NCBI RefSeq assembly: GCF_000022145.1
Contig: NC_011891.1
Coordinates: 372,001 to 436,000 of the forward strand
From: Anaeromyxobacter dehalogenans 2CP-1
GTDB taxonomy: Bacteria > Myxococcota > Myxococcia > Myxococcales > Anaeromyxobacteraceae
DNA length: 64,000 bases
Direction: 5' to 3'
The position numbers were made by a program, and so were the translations under genes. The notes below the pieces were generated by a model. That model searched no databases, was not told the origin of the DNA, and saw only the letters and a list, made by a program, of their open reading frames with translations. This document shows, piece by piece, positions 63,636-64,000 of this stretch (positions within the stretch are counted from its first letter, which is position 1; each line of letters opens with the position of its first letter).

Positions 63636-63651
63636 TGGTGCGGCACGTGCA
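63636..63651 (+). promoter_or_regulatory. possible sigma-54 promoter of the dehydrogenase gene
   Basis: TGGTGCGGCACGTGCA keeps GG and GC 10 bp apart and ends GTGCA, but its -24 half (TGGTGC) differs from TGGCAC at two bases. It lies 170 bp downstream of the tandem boxes and 67 bp before the start codon. Confidence 0.35.
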
Positions 63652-63718
63652 ACTTGTGCGCGTCGCGCGGCGGCCGTCAGGGCCGCGCAGCGGACGCGAA
63701 CGCACCACGGAGGCCACG

Positions 63719-64000
63719 ATGGACCGGATCGAGCGGGTGGCGGTGCTGGGGTCGGGCGTGATGGGCAGCACCATCGCCGCGCACCTCGCCAACGCGGGCT
63801 TCGGGGTGCTGCTCCTCGACATCGTCCCGAAGGAGCCGAACGCCGAGGAGCGGGCGGCCGGCCTCGGGCTCGACAGCCCGGCGGTACGCAACCGCCTCGC
63901 GGCCGCGGCGCGCGCGGGCCTCGAGAAGCTGAAGCCGGCGCCGCTCTACCTGCCCTCCTACGCGTCGCGCATCGACGTGGGCAACCTCGAGGACGACCTC
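63719..64000 (+). CDS. 3-hydroxyacyl-CoA dehydrogenase (FadB/FadJ-like), 5' part
   Basis: The first 94 residues only; the gene continues past the window. [29 protein letters not shown] is the N-terminal NAD-binding Rossmann motif of 3-hydroxyacyl-CoA dehydrogenases. The insertion [42 protein letters not shown] is typical of the long stand-alone forms fused to an enoyl-CoA hydratase-like domain. It would oxidise 3-hydroxyacyl-CoA in fatty-acid degradation. Divergent from the PrpR-type activator. Confidence 0.88.
   Translation, partial: MDRIERVAVLGSGVMGSTIAAHLANAGFGVLLLDIVPKEPNAEERAAGLGLDSPAVRNRLAAAARAGLEKLKPAPLYLPSYASRIDVGNLEDDL

Overview
The window is very G+C-rich (well above 70% by eye, codons ending almost always in G or C). 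It encodes sigma-54 activators, a poly-HAMP chemoreceptor, CxxCH cytochromes and two corrinoid-type reductive dehalogenases. This combination points to a deltaproteobacterium/myxobacterium close to Anaeromyxobacter (an inference from gene content; no database was searched).

Layout. 1-6.6 kb: the end of an MFS transporter, a solitary REP-type transposase, a tautomerase, a SAM-fold protein, then an oxyR/ahpC-ahpD peroxide-defence unit with a recognisable OxyR operator, and a SARP-type ATPase regulator. 6.6-11.7 kb: an intergenic region with repeated ACCCAGAGTCGTTT-like boxes, two paralogous Cys-rich LuxR-type regulators, a Tat-exported split-Soret-like dihaem cytochrome and a phosphate-selective-type porin. 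11.9-21.8 kb: secreted or envelope proteins (M6 protease, a frameshifted repeat lipoprotein, M1 aminopeptidase), then msrB.

21.9-42.0 kb is the centrepiece, an apparent organohalide-respiration island. Two XylR/DmpR-type (V4R) sigma-54 activators lie at 21.9 and 37.5 kb. Between them is a tightly overlapping operon of about 13 genes: a membrane-anchored MIP18-family protein, a DsbD-like membrane protein, a membrane-anchored RdhA, small membrane proteins, a second membrane-anchored RdhA, a two-fold repeated membrane protein (frameshifted), three membrane-anchored double-[4Fe-4S] proteins, a TonB-dependent receptor and a beta-propeller lipoprotein. Beyond the second activator are an orphan FAD/[4Fe-4S] molybdo-hydroxylase subunit, a TlpA-like thioredoxin and a phenol-type outer-membrane channel. 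Three promoters of this island carry the same arrangement: two imperfect palindromes (consensus CGYTTC-N5-GAARCG) spaced exactly 20 bp apart, followed by a GG-N10-GC-type -24/-12 element. This suggests one activator drives the dehalogenases, the thioredoxin and the outer-membrane channel together.

42.0-56.7 kb is ordinary accessory chromosome: chemoreceptor, UbiA-type prenyltransferase, LysR regulators, hydrolase, RbfA-like protein, a YeiH-type exporter with its LysR regulator, a subclass B1 metallo-beta-lactamase, and DoxX with an ECF41-like sigma factor. 56.7-61.4 kb is a small integrated island: a 62-bp near-perfect direct repeat (including the 3' end of tRNA-Gly and its terminator) flanks about 4.5 kb of less G+C-rich DNA carrying a 403-residue unknown protein and an AlbA_2/Schlafen-type ATP-binding protein, with no integrase visible. 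61.4-64 kb holds a PrpR-type sigma-54 activator divergent from a 3-hydroxyacyl-CoA dehydrogenase gene that runs off the window. Their shared intergenic region repeats the ACCCAGAGTCGTTT box seen at 6.7-6.9 kb.
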